DNA from: Solimicrobium sp043758755
Lineage (GTDB): Bacteria; Pseudomonadota; Gammaproteobacteria; Burkholderiales; Burkholderiaceae_D
Direction: 5' to 3'
NCBI GenBank assembly: GCA_043758755.1
Contig: JAYVMW010000035.1
Coordinates: forward strand, 1-64,000
DNA: 64,000 bases
The notes beneath the pieces were generated by a model. The model was not told the origin of the DNA and did no database searches. It worked only from the letters and a program-made list of their open reading frames with translations. A program made the position numbers and the translations under genes. The stretch's first letter is position 1; each line of letters opens with the position of its first letter. Shown here piece by piece: positions 52,070-62,003 of this stretch.

Positions 52070-53502
52070 TGATCAAGCAACTTATCAAACGAATTTTTGG
52101 CCAGGCTGAGCCTAAACCAGCTAAGCCGGCCAAACCGGCGGTTGCCAAACTCAAAACCCTGACCGTCAGGGAACACGGTATTGATCCGGCACTGGTGTCT
52201 TCCAACGCAATCCGCGTCACCAAAACCCTGCAGGATGAGGGCTACAAGGCATTCATCGTCGGCGGTGCGGTACGCGACTTGCTGCTCGGCGTCAAACCCA
52301 AGGATTTCGACATTGCCACCAACGCCACACCAGATCAGGTCAAACGCCTGTTCCGGCGCGCCTTCATCATCGGCAAACGCTTTCAGATCGTGCATGTCAT
52401 GTTTGGCTCGGACCTGCTCGAAGTCACTACCTTTCGCGGTGCCTCGGTGGATGACGCGCCCAAGGATGAATTTGGCCGGGTGCTGCGCGACAATACCTTT
52501 GGTGAACAGCCGGAAGACGCAACCCGGCGCGACTTTACCATTAACGCCATGTATTACGATCCTGCCAGCCAGACCGTGCTGGACTATCACGGCGGCATGA
52601 GCGACATCCGCAAAAAAATCCTGAGAATTATCGGCCAGCCGGAAGCGCGCTATCGCGAAGATCCGGTGCGCATGCTTCGCGTGGTACGGTTTGCCGCCAA
52701 ACTCGGTTTCGACATCGCGCCCGGCACCCGCGCACCGATCGCCGTCATGGCTTCGCTGATCGACAATGTGCCAACGGCGCGCGTCTTTGATGAAATGTTG
52801 AAACTGCTGTCCAGCGGACATGCGCTGGCCTGCCTGAAACAGTTGCGCAGCGAAGGATTGCATCACGGTCTGCTGCCGCTGCTGGACGTGGTCATGGAAC
52901 AGCCGCTCGGTGCCAAATTCGTCACGCTGGCATTGTCGAATACCGATGACCGGGTGCGTCAGGGCAAAACCATTTCACCCGGCTTTTTATTTGCCGCGCT
53001 GCTGTGGCATCAGGTACTGGAAAAATGGCTGGCCTATCAGGCTGCAGGCGAATTTCCGATACCGGCACTGCATCTGGCCGCCGATGATGTGCTGCAGACC
53101 CAGACCGAATCGCTGGCGCTGCAGCGCCGGATCGGCTCCGACATGCGTGATATCTGGTCGATGCAGCCGCGCTTTGAGCGACGCGTCGGCAAGACCCCCT
53201 ATAAACTGATCGAGCATCCACGCTTTCGGGCCGGTCTGGATTTCCTGGTGCTGCGCGCTGCCTCAGGTGAAGTGGAACAGGAACTGGCTGACTGGTGGTC
53301 GGAATTTCTGGCTGCAGAAAGTCATGTGCGTGAAGCGATGCTCGCTGCCAAGCCGCAACGTCCCAAACAGGCACAGGTCAGTACCCCCAAAAAACCTGCA
53401 GTCAAAAAACTGGCAGAGCCTGCCACCGATGCCATGCCGCCAGCTGCTGCGGCACCCAGAAAGCGCCGGCGCCGCCCCAGAAAACCTGCCGCCACAGATT
53501 AA
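52069..53502 (+). CDS. pcnB: Poly(A) polymerase I
   Basis: This 477-residue nucleotidyltransferase polyadenylates RNA 3' ends and so speeds degradation. The catalytic head carries FIVGGAVRDLLLGVKPKDFD with the DFD active-site acids, then RRAFIIGKRFQIVHVMF and ATRRDFTINAMYYDP, and the tRNA-nucleotidyltransferase-like body ends with RFERRVGKTPYKLIEHPRFR. The C-terminus is a very basic low-complexity tail (APRKRRRRPRKPAATD), typical of PAP and thought to bind RNA. It is distinguished from CCA-adding enzyme by the overall layout and neighbours hda/folK. Confidence 0.95.
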   Translation: MIKQLIKRIFGQAEPKPAKPAKPAVAKLKTLTVREHGIDPALVSSNAIRVTKTLQDEGYKAFIVGGAVRDLLLGVKPKDFDIATNATPDQVKRLFRRAFIIGKRFQIVHVMFGSDLLEVTTFRGASVDDAPKDEFGRVLRDNTFGEQPEDATRRDFTINAMYYDPASQTVLDYHGGMSDIRKKILRIIGQPEARYREDPVRMLRVVRFAAKLGFDIAPGTRAPIAVMASLIDNVPTARVFDEMLKLLSSGHALACLKQLRSEGLHHGLLPLLDVVMEQPLGAKFVTLALSNTDDRVRQGKTISPGFLFAALLWHQVLEKWLAYQAAGEFPIPALHLAADDVLQTQTESLALQRRIGSDMRDIWSMQPRFERRVGKTPYKLIEHPRFRAGLDFLVLRAASGEVEQELADWWSEFLAAESHVREAMLAAKPQRPKQAQVSTPKKPAVKKLAEPATDAMPPAAAAPRKRRRRPRKPAATD

Positions 53503-53507
53503 TCTCC

Positions 53508-54008
53508 ATGGCCGATGAAAAACATACGGTCTACATAGGCCTGGGGGCAAATTTAGGCGACGCTAACAAAACCATTGTGGAGGCAGTCGCAGCAATCAGC
53601 GCGCTGCCAACTTCAAAGCTGGTCAAATCGTCCGCCCTGTACCAGACTGCCCCTGTCGACGCCTCTGGTAACGACTACATCAATGCTGTTATCGAACTTG
53701 AAACCGCGCTCAGCCCTTCAGACATACTGCACGCACTGCAATCAATTGAACATGACCACGGTCGCGTTCGACCCTATTCCAACGCGCCCCGCACACTGGA
53801 TTGTGATGTGCTGCTCTATGATCAGCGCATCATCGCCACTGCCGAGCTGGTCGTGCCTCATCCACGCATGACCCAACGTGCGTTTGTCCTGGTTCCGTTA
53901 ATTGAAATCGCACCGGAGATTCACATTCCCGATCAGGGCAAGGCGCGCGACTTTTTACCTTTGACAGAGCACCAGATTATTCGCAAATTAGTCACATCAA
54001 CATCATGA
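53508..54008 (+). CDS. folK: 2-amino-4-hydroxy-6-hydroxymethyldihydropteridine pyrophosphokinase
   Basis: This 166-residue folate-pathway kinase (HPPK) transfers pyrophosphate from ATP to the pterin alcohol. Motifs: YIGLGANLGDANKTI, SSALYQTAPVDASGNDYINA, the signature NAPRTLDCDVLLYDQRII and LVVPHPRMTQRAFVLVPLIE. It lies 5 bases after pcnB, a common order. Its last 6 bases overlap the convergent TonB-like gene. Confidence 0.96.
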   Translation: MADEKHTVYIGLGANLGDANKTIVEAVAAISALPTSKLVKSSALYQTAPVDASGNDYINAVIELETALSPSDILHALQSIEHDHGRVRPYSNAPRTLDCDVLLYDQRIIATAELVVPHPRMTQRAFVLVPLIEIAPEIHIPDQGKARDFLPLTEHQIIRKLVTSTS

Positions 54009-54701
54009 CGGCGGAGGCAACGCCGGTTGAAGATTGACTACGATGGTTAGCTGACTTTTAACCGCAATGCCGGCAAGTCGCCCCGGATTGAACCTGGTAT
54101 GCATAAATGCCTTAATAACCGATTCTTTGGCTTCATCGGATAAGAATGACTCTTCAAGAACCACTTTCTCCATATAACCCTGCTCATCAATAAACAGATG
54201 GACTACCACCGGCAGCGGAAAAATATCAGGCACATTGAATTGCAGACTTTCCGACGCATCAACCGCCACGGTCGGCTTTTCTGACAGTTCCGGTGGCGTA
54301 TAGTAGTGCGCTTTATCTACCTCAAAACTCGAGGTCCGGGGGCTGGAATTCTTCTGGTCAGATGCCCTGGCGTCCGGGGTATCGCTTGCGTTGAATGATT
54401 TGACCAGATCCGGCTTTTCCAGCTCGGCCTGCGCCGGGGTTGGGGTGCTGACTTCCTGCTCGATGATGGGTGTTTCAGGTTGGATTTCAGGGTTCACGCC
54501 GGCCTGATTTATCATAATCAATACCGTCTCGGTGGCAGCGGTTCTGGCGGCGCTTCTGGCTGAATAATGACCCAGTTCATTTTGAGTCCCACCATAATCC
54601 ACCAGTACCAATCCGCCAATATGCAACGCCGCTATGCAAATCAATATGACCAGCCGATAAGGTTCTTTTTTCAGTAATTCCCGATCGATCAATACAGCCA
54701 T
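54003..54701 (-). CDS. TonB-like periplasm-spanning protein
   Basis: The 232-residue protein has an N-terminal membrane anchor (about residues 17-37, LVILICIAALHIGGLVLVDY), a proline/glutamate-rich linker (GVNPEIQPETPIIEQ) and a C-terminal domain of TonB type (VVVHLFIDEQGYMEKVVLEE, ESVIKAFMHTRFNPGRLAGI). No exbB/exbD or receptor gene is nearby. It could energise an outer-membrane receptor or act in pilus assembly alongside pilY1; neither is shown. It follows pilY1 on the same strand after a strong terminator and starts at ATG 54701. Confidence 0.68.
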   Translation of the reverse strand: MAVLIDRELLKKEPYRLVILICIAALHIGGLVLVDYGGTQNELGHYSARSAARTAATETVLIMINQAGVNPEIQPETPIIEQEVSTPTPAQAELEKPDLVKSFNASDTPDARASDQKNSSPRTSSFEVDKAHYYTPPELSEKPTVAVDASESLQFNVPDIFPLPVVVHLFIDEQGYMEKVVLEESFLSDEAKESVIKAFMHTRFNPGRLAGIAVKSQLTIVVNLQPALPPPS

Positions 54702-54773
54702 ATAAAAGAGTTGAGGTTAACTACGATTGGTTTGACAGGTTGCGCGCAAAAGTTTTCATCAGCCTTAAATTAA

Positions 54774-54805
54774 AATCCCTGTGCAATTCAGATTGCACAG
54801 GGATT
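54774..54805 (-). terminator. pilY1 operon terminator
   Basis: A perfect 14-bp stem (54774-54787 with 54792-54805), 4-base loop and T-rich tail on the minus strand lies 14 bases after the pilY1 stop. Confidence 0.88.
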
Positions 54806-54818
54806 GATGAATTACCGC

Positions 54819-57800
54819 TTACTGAGTCGGCAATTCACGCCACGAAACACGTCGTGTCAGTGCTGAACCCGGCGGACTGGTCGGAGGATTGACGTAAGTT
54901 GGGTCTTTTTGACTGTCGATATACCCGCCCACCTTGCCCGAGGTGGTTTCAAACATCGTTACCGAAGTCGCATACATCGATCCCAGACTGACACCAAGGA
55001 TGTTGGTATTGCCACTGGCCTGCACGGAACTGCCGGTCAGGTAATTCACGTCATAAAAATAACTGGTTGCCGATGAGTTTCCGACCACACAAACCTGTGC
55101 AGCACTGGTTTGCGGCACGATGGTGGTAAACAATAACGAACCCAGCCCCAGTGAAGGATCGGTATAGCTGCGCTCCCCCGAATTGACAAAATTAAAGTAC
55201 CAGCCGTTATTGGTGGTCCAATCCACCGGATTGTTAGTCACGGTTAAATTTGCCGAACTGCTTGCACAGAATGCATCTCCGGCAGGGCAACTACTTGTTG
55301 CAGTCAGGGTTTGCTGTACAAAATTATTACCGGCACTCGTTACACCGCCGGTGTAGGTAGTCGAACCCAGATTGTCCTTGACTGCATAGAAGGATTGCAC
55401 CTGCGTTGTCAAGACATCCGACACGCCCAGGAATTTACCCGTTCCCACAAACACCACCGGAAAGTTGTTGATTACGGAAATCATCGGTGTTTCCGTTACC
55501 GGTTGAGGCGTACCGCTTGGATCAGTGAAAGTGATCATTTTCAGTGCGCCGTATTTCGGTGCATAGGTACCATTGATATCAAACCGCCATAAATTGCCAT
55601 ACAGGTCGCCGCCATAAACAGCCAACGCAGTATTGTCTGTCGTTGGAGAGAGGACATAGGCGCTGATCTGTGCCAGACCATCTGGTGACGTTGGTGAACC
55701 AACACCAGTCGATATCGTTCTGATGACGGAGCCGGTATTTGCATTGAGCACATATAAACGGCCGACACCATCGTCATTGTTGTAGCCGGAAGTCACAAGC
55801 ACTACCCAGGTTCCGTCGGCCAGCTTGGTAATGACGGGATTACCGTAGCTGTAACCCATATGCGCATCGGTAAATTCCCACAGCAGAGTCGGAGAATTTT
55901 CATTGGTAACATCCATCGCATAGTAGCCGTTACCACCGCGGTTCAAACCACCAACCAATATTGTTTTCCACTGACTGGAAGTACAGGTACTGGATGGTGC
56001 ATTGGGACAGATATCGGATGTCTGTGGCGAACCGTCTACAAAAAACTGATGCATTGAAGAGGTCGGCAATGAATAATTCTTATCCGCAAGAATGTACATG
56101 TTTGGCAGCACCATGGACGGGATGTAGGCCCATTTTTCCTGACCCAAAACGCCGTCAAATGCGTGCAGCATGCCGTCATTGCTGCCGACATACACTACGC
56201 CACTGCGAGATTGGGAAGCGGTGGCAAAAGCGCCATAGTTCGCATCGGCGTAATTGAATAATGAGGCGCCAACGTAACTGGCAACCGAGTCAACAATATC
56301 GCCCAACACATGGGTACGGGTACGGTAGAACGTACCTTCATTGCTGCGATCTCCGGCCAGAAACTTAACCAGTGCTTCACCGGCCGCTCCGCCCTGTGCA
56401 ATCGTCGAGTACTTTTGCGCCGGGTCGGTGCTCAGGCAATTCGCGCCAATTGAACAAAATTGCGATAAACCGGGGTGGGCGAGATTGGCGGCATTATAAG
56501 TCAGCGCAGCCGGCATGAAATAAGCCTGCTGTGAAGCATCCAAAGAACCCCAGTCAAATGAAATCAGGGTTGTCGACGCTACATTTTTCGTGTAAATAGT
56601 TCGTGTGGTCTGAGGCGTCTCCGCAACCAGCGTTGCTGCTGCCTCATTTTGGTTGAGTACCCTTGTATTGGCCATGTCCAAACCGGCGGATGTAGTGTCA
56701 TAGGTGGCCCCTGACGAGTAATCAGTCGTCACCAGATGGCAGGCGGTATTGGATGGGTCACGATATACCATACCTGCGACATACTGGAAGCCTGCAACCC
56801 ATGGCGTGGTCGTACAATCCAGCAATTGCTGCGCAGACCAGTTCCGTGCGGACAGGGAACCATCCACGGCAGAGTTGGTTGTGCTGACGTTAATGGTGTA
56901 TTTATCCAGATCACCATACCAATACACCGACTCAAATTTTGAGGCGAAAAACAGGTTGTTGGTCGAGGTAATGTTTGGCGTACTGGTGGCAGCCGCAGAT
57001 TGATCACCGTTCGCAGGCACATTGGCAATGGTTGCGAAAATGGAATTGAGCGCAGTAGCCAGCGAGCCAGGGTTTTTCGCACTGAAATACATCCCATGTC
57101 CATTCACGGCGGCATGCCACAGATCGTCTACCGTCGTATTGGTATTGGACACCGGAACAGGCCAGTAACAGTTGGTTCCATCCGGCAGCCAGGTACACAC
57201 ACCGGTGCTGGAATTGGCACTTGATGATTTAAGTATGCTGTAAAAGTCACCGCTGGCGTCTTTCCAGTAATTGACCCCGTCCTGAGGCGCATAAACCGCC
57301 TCACCCTGTGCACCCAAACCCAACGTGAAGGTCGTCATGTGTTGCTGAACCTGAGCATCACCACCTGGGTCGGTACTCACCACCGGAACATTGTTGGCAC
57401 ATAAATCGTCCCCGGCCGCGCTGGTGCAATTTCCGTTACCAGCCGGAGACGGGGCACGCAAATCAGTCGCGTAATAATAAGCCGCCAAGTCAGCCAGGGT
57501 GTTGGAGGTACCACCAGAGGTTACTGTCTTGCAGTTGATTGCTGTACCTACTGAATAAGGCGATGCACCTGATTGCGGCACGGCGGTACAACTGGCCACG
57601 GTGGCCCAACCGGACCACGCCGTATATTGACACTGCAGAGCTGCAGAGGTGGAACACGATGTGGCATTGGTCCAGGTTCCATACTGAGTGGTTCCAGCGG
57701 CACATTTCACTGCAGTCACCACAGAATAAGGTGAACTTGTCGACTGCGCCAATGCGGCACAGGAGTTCACGGTAGTCGAGGATGACCAGGCTGTATACTG

Positions 57801-60134
57801 ACAGTTGATGGTTGCCGATTTGGTGCAGGTGTCTCCAGCTGCAACGTTGGTCCAGGCACCAGGTGTCACAGTCGGCCCTGTGCACTTAGTTGCCTGAGTA
57901 ACGATGTAGGGCGAACTACCAGACGGGGCCACAGTACTGCAGGAAGGTACAGTTACCGCTGTTGTATAGGCAGAGTACTTACACTGTGTCGTATTTCCGC
58001 TAGCATTCGGCGTGCCTGTGGCGGTACATGTAGACGCGGTATTGGCATAGGGCACGGTAATCACTGAGGTACATGCAGTCACGGCAGTGGGTCCTGCATA
58101 GGTGCCGCTTGTGCCTGAAGAGGCAGTCACAGCGCATGTGGCTGCGCCGACAACAGTAGTCGTTCCCCCGTAAGTACACTCGGTATGCGGATAAGTTTTT
58201 GAAGAGACATTATAGGTGCACCCACTGGCAGCAGGGATCGGTGCCGACCAGCTTCCATTTTTAAACAATTGTGTGCTGATCAAGAGTTGCGCAGTTGTCT
58301 TCTGCAGCTGTGTAGTTTGACTTTGTAAGTAACTGTTCTGCGATTGATAGGTGGTTGTCAACGGCTGTTGCTGCAGATTGCTGGTCTGTTGCAGAAAAGT
58401 TGGCTGTACAGTGCGGCTTTGCAGGGTACTTGTTTGCGACTGAATGGTGTTGGAAGCACCATCCCAGTATGGCGGCGGCAGGAGATTATCCTGATTACCC
58501 ACTGCAGTGGTACCGTCCATTTTTACAAAACCGGACGTGACGTTCCAATATCCGTCGGTCGACAGAATGGTGTAATTATGCTGGCAGGAATACTGCATCG
58601 GGTCAGCAGGAACCGCAACGCCATTAATGGTGCTGGTATTCAATGTACCTGCATAATACTCGCCCGCCGTCGATAACCATTTTCCAAGGTCCGTAGAATT
58701 GCCTGGCTTGGCTTTTAACATCGTGGTTGACCAATTGTATTTATTGGTTCCGGAAAAATCATTCATGGGGGCGAATTCGGTCCCGGCATTATTGTTGATC
58801 GTCATCAAACCCAAACGAAAATTCGTAATACCGGCCGTAATGTCTGCCGGTTTATCCAGCGCCGCCGTTGCATTGCTCAAAGATGTTTTGATCATTTGCA
58901 TACGGGTGTGGTAGTAAGCCCACCAGTTTGCATAATTGGTCATTTCTTCCTGATAAGTACAGGTTGTGCCGGCACAATCGGTACGTGTGGCGGCTTTTAC
59001 CGGGCTGCCAGACGGCGTCGGGTAAGTCGTGGCGCCCGCAGTGGCGTAGTTATAACCTGGCGCATAAGCATAACTGGTTACGCTGGGTGTAATTGTTGTG
59101 CGCAGCACATAGCCTGGTACCGAACCCGCGGCAAACGCTGTCACAGTAAATGCCATGGTGCCGACTTGCGTTACCGCTGGCGTCGAAGTGGTAATACCAG
59201 GCGCGGTAATTGTTACTACGCTACCGTTGGCGCTGGCCGAGTAGCCGACCATAGAGCAATGCGTCCCACTGGGCAAACTGAATGAACAGGCATTGATCTG
59301 AGCTGCGATATTGGAAGCAACCGTTGAAGACGTGTTTGACGCTGATGAGGTTGCCGACATAATTTGCAGTCCGTCAACCGTGATACCGCTCAGAGAACTT
59401 GACGTTGAACCGGCAACGGTAATCGTTGCAGTCGCCGGAGATGGAGCACGAATATATTGCGCAGCTGCGCCTTCATTAAAAGTCGCCTGGCATCCTGTAG
59501 TCAACGCTGCATCACTGCACCATCTGAGATAGGCAGGATAAGGGTAGGCCGTTGACGGGGCAGTTTGCGCATTACATATCTGCAGCCCAGTCGTCGTGCA
59601 ATATTCCCCGGGAATAGTCGTATAAAAATAAGGTTTGGGCGTTTGCGTCACCAGATTGACCGTCGAGGTTGACTGTATTCCATAGCCGTCAACCGGCGTA
59701 GCTGCCCAATTTACCCCACCGGTCGCTGCCGAGGTACCGGTCATGCTCGGGTGCGTTGTGGTATCCGGCTGCCCTGAGGTTGTTACTACCGTTGGCGGTG
59801 TGTAAGTCGTTGCAGAGGAATAATAAATACCGTTAAAGCCCTGGTTCTTGAACCAGTAATCACCGGGCAGGACCGCTGGTGAATCAGCCGTTGAACCGCA
59901 ACCTGAATTGGTAATCGACATGCTTCCGCAGGCCGCATCCGGTAAAAAATCCCAGGCCATCGATCCTGAATCATCCATGACATACAGGATATTCGGTTTG
60001 ACCGGTATCGTAGTTGATGCGTTGTAGGTGGTTAAGGGATTGGTTGAAATATCTGTTTGAGCATAAGAGTTTGCCGTCGCAGTAACCGCAATAGCGGCAG
60101 CAAAAATCGCTCTGACCAGTCTGGAGTTGTTCAT
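54819..60134 (-). CDS. pilY1: Type IV pilus tip adhesin/assembly protein PilY1, enlarged
   Basis: This 1,771-residue exported protein has a signal peptide (FAAAIAVTATANSYAQ). A MIDAS-like DDSGSM at residues 54-59 opens a VWA-like N-terminal part. The C-terminal PilY1 beta-propeller starts near residue 1305 with SRSGVVYVGSNDGMLHAFDG and includes TILVGGLNRGGNGYYAMDVT and the loop YNNDDGVGRLYVLN. P. aeruginosa PilY1 is about 1,160 residues; the extra length lies in the middle. That middle comprises a Q/L/T-rich stretch (about 558-615) and cysteine-rich near-repeats (about 628-880), each repeat built around CQYTAWS..SC..SPYSV..A.KC. It is the last gene of the pilE-fimU-pilV-pilW-pilX-pilY1 operon. 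Function in pilus extension, adhesion and surface sensing is inferred from the family. Confidence 0.93.
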   Translation of the reverse strand: MNNSRLVRAIFAAAIAVTATANSYAQTDISTNPLTTYNASTTIPVKPNILYVMDDSGSMAWDFLPDAACGSMSITNSGCGSTADSPAVLPGDYWFKNQGFNGIYYSSATTYTPPTVVTTSGQPDTTTHPSMTGTSAATGGVNWAATPVDGYGIQSTSTVNLVTQTPKPYFYTTIPGEYCTTTGLQICNAQTAPSTAYPYPAYLRWCSDAALTTGCQATFNEGAAAQYIRAPSPATATITVAGSTSSSLSGITVDGLQIMSATSSASNTSSTVASNIAAQINACSFSLPSGTHCSMVGYSASANGSVVTITAPGITTSTPAVTQVGTMAFTVTAFAAGSVPGYVLRTTITPSVTSYAYAPGYNYATAGATTYPTPSGSPVKAATRTDCAGTTCTYQEEMTNYANWWAYYHTRMQMIKTSLSNATAALDKPADITAGITNFRLGLMTINNNAGTEFAPMNDFSGTNKYNWSTTMLKAKPGNSTDLGKWLSTAGEYYAGTLNTSTINGVAVPADPMQYSCQHNYTILSTDGYWNVTSGFVKMDGTTAVGNQDNLLPPPYWDGASNTIQSQTSTLQSRTVQPTFLQQTSNLQQQPLTTTYQSQNSYLQSQTTQLQKTTAQLLISTQLFKNGSWSAPIPAASGCTYNVSSKTYPHTECTYGGTTTVVGAATCAVTASSGTSGTYAGPTAVTACTSVITVPYANTASTCTATGTPNASGNTTQCKYSAYTTAVTVPSCSTVAPSGSSPYIVTQATKCTGPTVTPGAWTNVAAGDTCTKSATINCQYTAWSSSTTVNSCAALAQSTSSPYSVVTAVKCAAGTTQYGTWTNATSCSTSAALQCQYTAWSGWATVASCTAVPQSGASPYSVGTAINCKTVTSGGTSNTLADLAAYYYATDLRAPSPAGNGNCTSAAGDDLCANNVPVVSTDPGGDAQVQQHMTTFTLGLGAQGEAVYAPQDGVNYWKDASGDFYSILKSSSANSSTGVCTWLPDGTNCYWPVPVSNTNTTVDDLWHAAVNGHGMYFSAKNPGSLATALNSIFATIANVPANGDQSAAATSTPNITSTNNLFFASKFESVYWYGDLDKYTINVSTTNSAVDGSLSARNWSAQQLLDCTTTPWVAGFQYVAGMVYRDPSNTACHLVTTDYSSGATYDTTSAGLDMANTRVLNQNEAAATLVAETPQTTRTIYTKNVASTTLISFDWGSLDASQQAYFMPAALTYNAANLAHPGLSQFCSIGANCLSTDPAQKYSTIAQGGAAGEALVKFLAGDRSNEGTFYRTRTHVLGDIVDSVASYVGASLFNYADANYGAFATASQSRSGVVYVGSNDGMLHAFDGVLGQEKWAYIPSMVLPNMYILADKNYSLPTSSMHQFFVDGSPQTSDICPNAPSSTCTSSQWKTILVGGLNRGGNGYYAMDVTNENSPTLLWEFTDAHMGYSYGNPVITKLADGTWVVLVTSGYNNDDGVGRLYVLNANTGSVIRTISTGVGSPTSPDGLAQISAYVLSPTTDNTALAVYGGDLYGNLWRFDINGTYAPKYGALKMITFTDPSGTPQPVTETPMISVINNFPVVFVGTGKFLGVSDVLTTQVQSFYAVKDNLGSTTYTGGVTSAGNNFVQQTLTATSSCPAGDAFCASSSANLTVTNNPVDWTTNNGWYFNFVNSGERSYTDPSLGLGSLLFTTIVPQTSAAQVCVVGNSSATSYFYDVNYLTGSSVQASGNTNILGVSLGSMYATSVTMFETTSGKVGGYIDSQKDPTYVNPPTSPPGSALTRRVSWRELPTQ

Positions 60135-60168
60135 GATATTACCCTTGAATTAATTTTAACCAATACGA

Positions 60169-60765
60169 CTACAACGAAACCACCGCCTGAATATAGCTCA
60201 CGGTATTACGTGGTCCATCAACGCGAACCGTAATTCGGTAATAAGCACCGGCGGTTGCATTCAATCCCGGATGGTTCGACATATTAGGATTACCACCCAC
60301 TGAAGTTGCAAGAACGGGCGAGGCAATACAGTTCGCACCCGAAGTAGGTGCACCGGAGTTATAACAGAGCCGGTCTATGACATAGGACACAGTATTGCCT
60401 GAAGCATCAGTAGCCAGCGCAACTGGCTTGCGATGCACCAGCGTGGTATTCCAGTACGAATCCCAGGACTGCACCGTCGGTGTTACTGATGGATTGTTTA
60501 AGGGATTACTGCCACTTGCTGAATACCCATTGGGTCCGTCATCACCGTAAAGAACAATACTGCCGACTGCATTGTTGGCAGTCAGGTAGCCAAGCGCTGC
60601 TTCAACTCCCGCATCGGCTGAACGGGTTGCCGACTGTTTAAATGCGAGGTTGCCGGCGATCAGATTATTGGTGTCAACCGAGCGCACCAACATGATGGCC
60701 GCAAAAGTCATGGCCACCAGCACAACCAGCGCGACGATCAGTACGACGCCGCTTTGCTTATGCAT
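60169..60765 (-). CDS. pilX: Type IV pilus minor assembly protein PilX
   Basis: The 198-residue protein starts at ATG 60765 (MHKQSGVVLIVALVVLVAMT) with the PilX N-terminal pattern: short basic stretch, one hydrophobic helix, and FKQSATRSADAGVEAALGYL. The Glu5-type residue of true pilins is replaced by a Val/Ile-rich start, as usual for PilX. A longer frame to 60807 overlaps pilW. It follows pilW and precedes pilY1 by 34 bases. Confidence 0.9.
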   Translation of the reverse strand: MHKQSGVVLIVALVVLVAMTFAAIMLVRSVDTNNLIAGNLAFKQSATRSADAGVEAALGYLTANNAVGSIVLYGDDGPNGYSASGSNPLNNPSVTPTVQSWDSYWNTTLVHRKPVALATDASGNTVSYVIDRLCYNSGAPTSGANCIASPVLATSVGGNPNMSNHPGLNATAGAYYRITVRVDGPRNTVSYIQAVVSL

Positions 60766-60800
60766 GGATTTCTCTGGAAATCCCCTGTTTATAGTTCTGG

Positions 60801-62003
60801 TTAACATTCTGATTTAGTCCCCATCCAGACAACATTTCGAATTGGCATGACGGATTGAAAAACCACATAACGATAATGTTTCCAGGGTTCGTCAGCTGCC
60901 GAATCTGGCCCCAGGCCCAGCGTTGCGGTAGTAGGGCCTATTAACGGGGCTACTGCGTCCCCCGCCCATGCCGGTGCATTGACCGGGCTCGGTGCATTCG
61001 CTGCGGTATTGGTTACTACCGTTTTATTAAACTGCTGGCTGCGCGACACCAGTGCAAGGTTGACTGCAGATACCCTGAGCCAACCGCAGGCCGTCGTGGG
61101 CGTAGTCTGGTTGGTCCCATTCGCATCCGGTATGCCATCCATGAAATGGATAGCCGAAGTATCCTGTAGATAGACTGCTCGCAAACTGACGATGTTACTT
61201 CCTATCGGTTCCCATATAGCTGCGCTGGTGTTAAATGCGGTATTGCTGCAATCGTTCACCATATAGTCGCAAACAGTCAGGTTACCGTTACGAATTGCGT
61301 AGGCCAGTACAGTGGGACCGTTTGGGTGGGTCGAGGAAGGAGCACCAACTGTACCTGGCCCGAGATTAAACAGAACCGAACTACCTGCCGCACCGGTTGC
61401 AACGGTGACCGTAGTTGCCGTTGGAGCTGCTGTAATCTGGTCAAAGGTCAAGCTGCCGGAAGGACAGGCTGAAGAACCCATTGAAGCCGCCAGCACATAG
61501 TCGCCCGCAGCAAAGGCACTGGCCATTTGAACGGAATAGACTGTTCCTGCAACATTCGATATGGCATTGCCTTCGGGTTCATTGCTGCCATTGCCGTACA
61601 TGATTAAAAGTGTGTCGGTATTGGGATCGTTTCCGGTTATCAGTTGCCCGCCTGTCGACGAAACCGGGTTGATCGTCACCGGTGCTATCGGTACCGGATT
61701 AGTCAGTACCGCACCGGAAGAGGTTTTCCAGACAGCGCCGCATCCAAACAGGGTATAGGAATTAAAACCATATCCGGATTTATTGATATCGCTTTGTAAT
61801 TGGTAAAACACCTGAATGCCATTGCTTTGCGCATCACCGCCGTAGGTCGCTACCCGTTGGCGCTCTTCCGACAAAGAATAGACCTGCAACATGATAATTG
61901 CGCCCAGCATGCCAATCGTCAACGCTACCAGGGTTTCGATCAGGCTGAAACCAGCAATGCGACGTGTGGAAAATTTTGTATGCAGTAACACATTATTCTC
62001 CAT
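60801..62003 (-). CDS. pilW: Type IV pilus minor pilin PilW
   Basis: This 400-residue minor pilin has a leader ending at AG/FSLIETLVALTIGMLGAI with the conserved Glu5 and a long C-terminal domain containing several Cys (ACPSGSLTF, CDYMVNDCSNTAF). PilW proteins prime pilus assembly at the tip complex. The start overlaps the pilV stop by one base (TAATG). Confidence 0.92.
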   Translation of the reverse strand: MENNVLLHTKFSTRRIAGFSLIETLVALTIGMLGAIIMLQVYSLSEERQRVATYGGDAQSNGIQVFYQLQSDINKSGYGFNSYTLFGCGAVWKTSSGAVLTNPVPIAPVTINPVSSTGGQLITGNDPNTDTLLIMYGNGSNEPEGNAISNVAGTVYSVQMASAFAAGDYVLAASMGSSACPSGSLTFDQITAAPTATTVTVATGAAGSSVLFNLGPGTVGAPSSTHPNGPTVLAYAIRNGNLTVCDYMVNDCSNTAFNTSAAIWEPIGSNIVSLRAVYLQDTSAIHFMDGIPDANGTNQTTPTTACGWLRVSAVNLALVSRSQQFNKTVVTNTAANAPSPVNAPAWAGDAVAPLIGPTTATLGLGPDSAADEPWKHYRYVVFQSVMPIRNVVWMGTKSEC

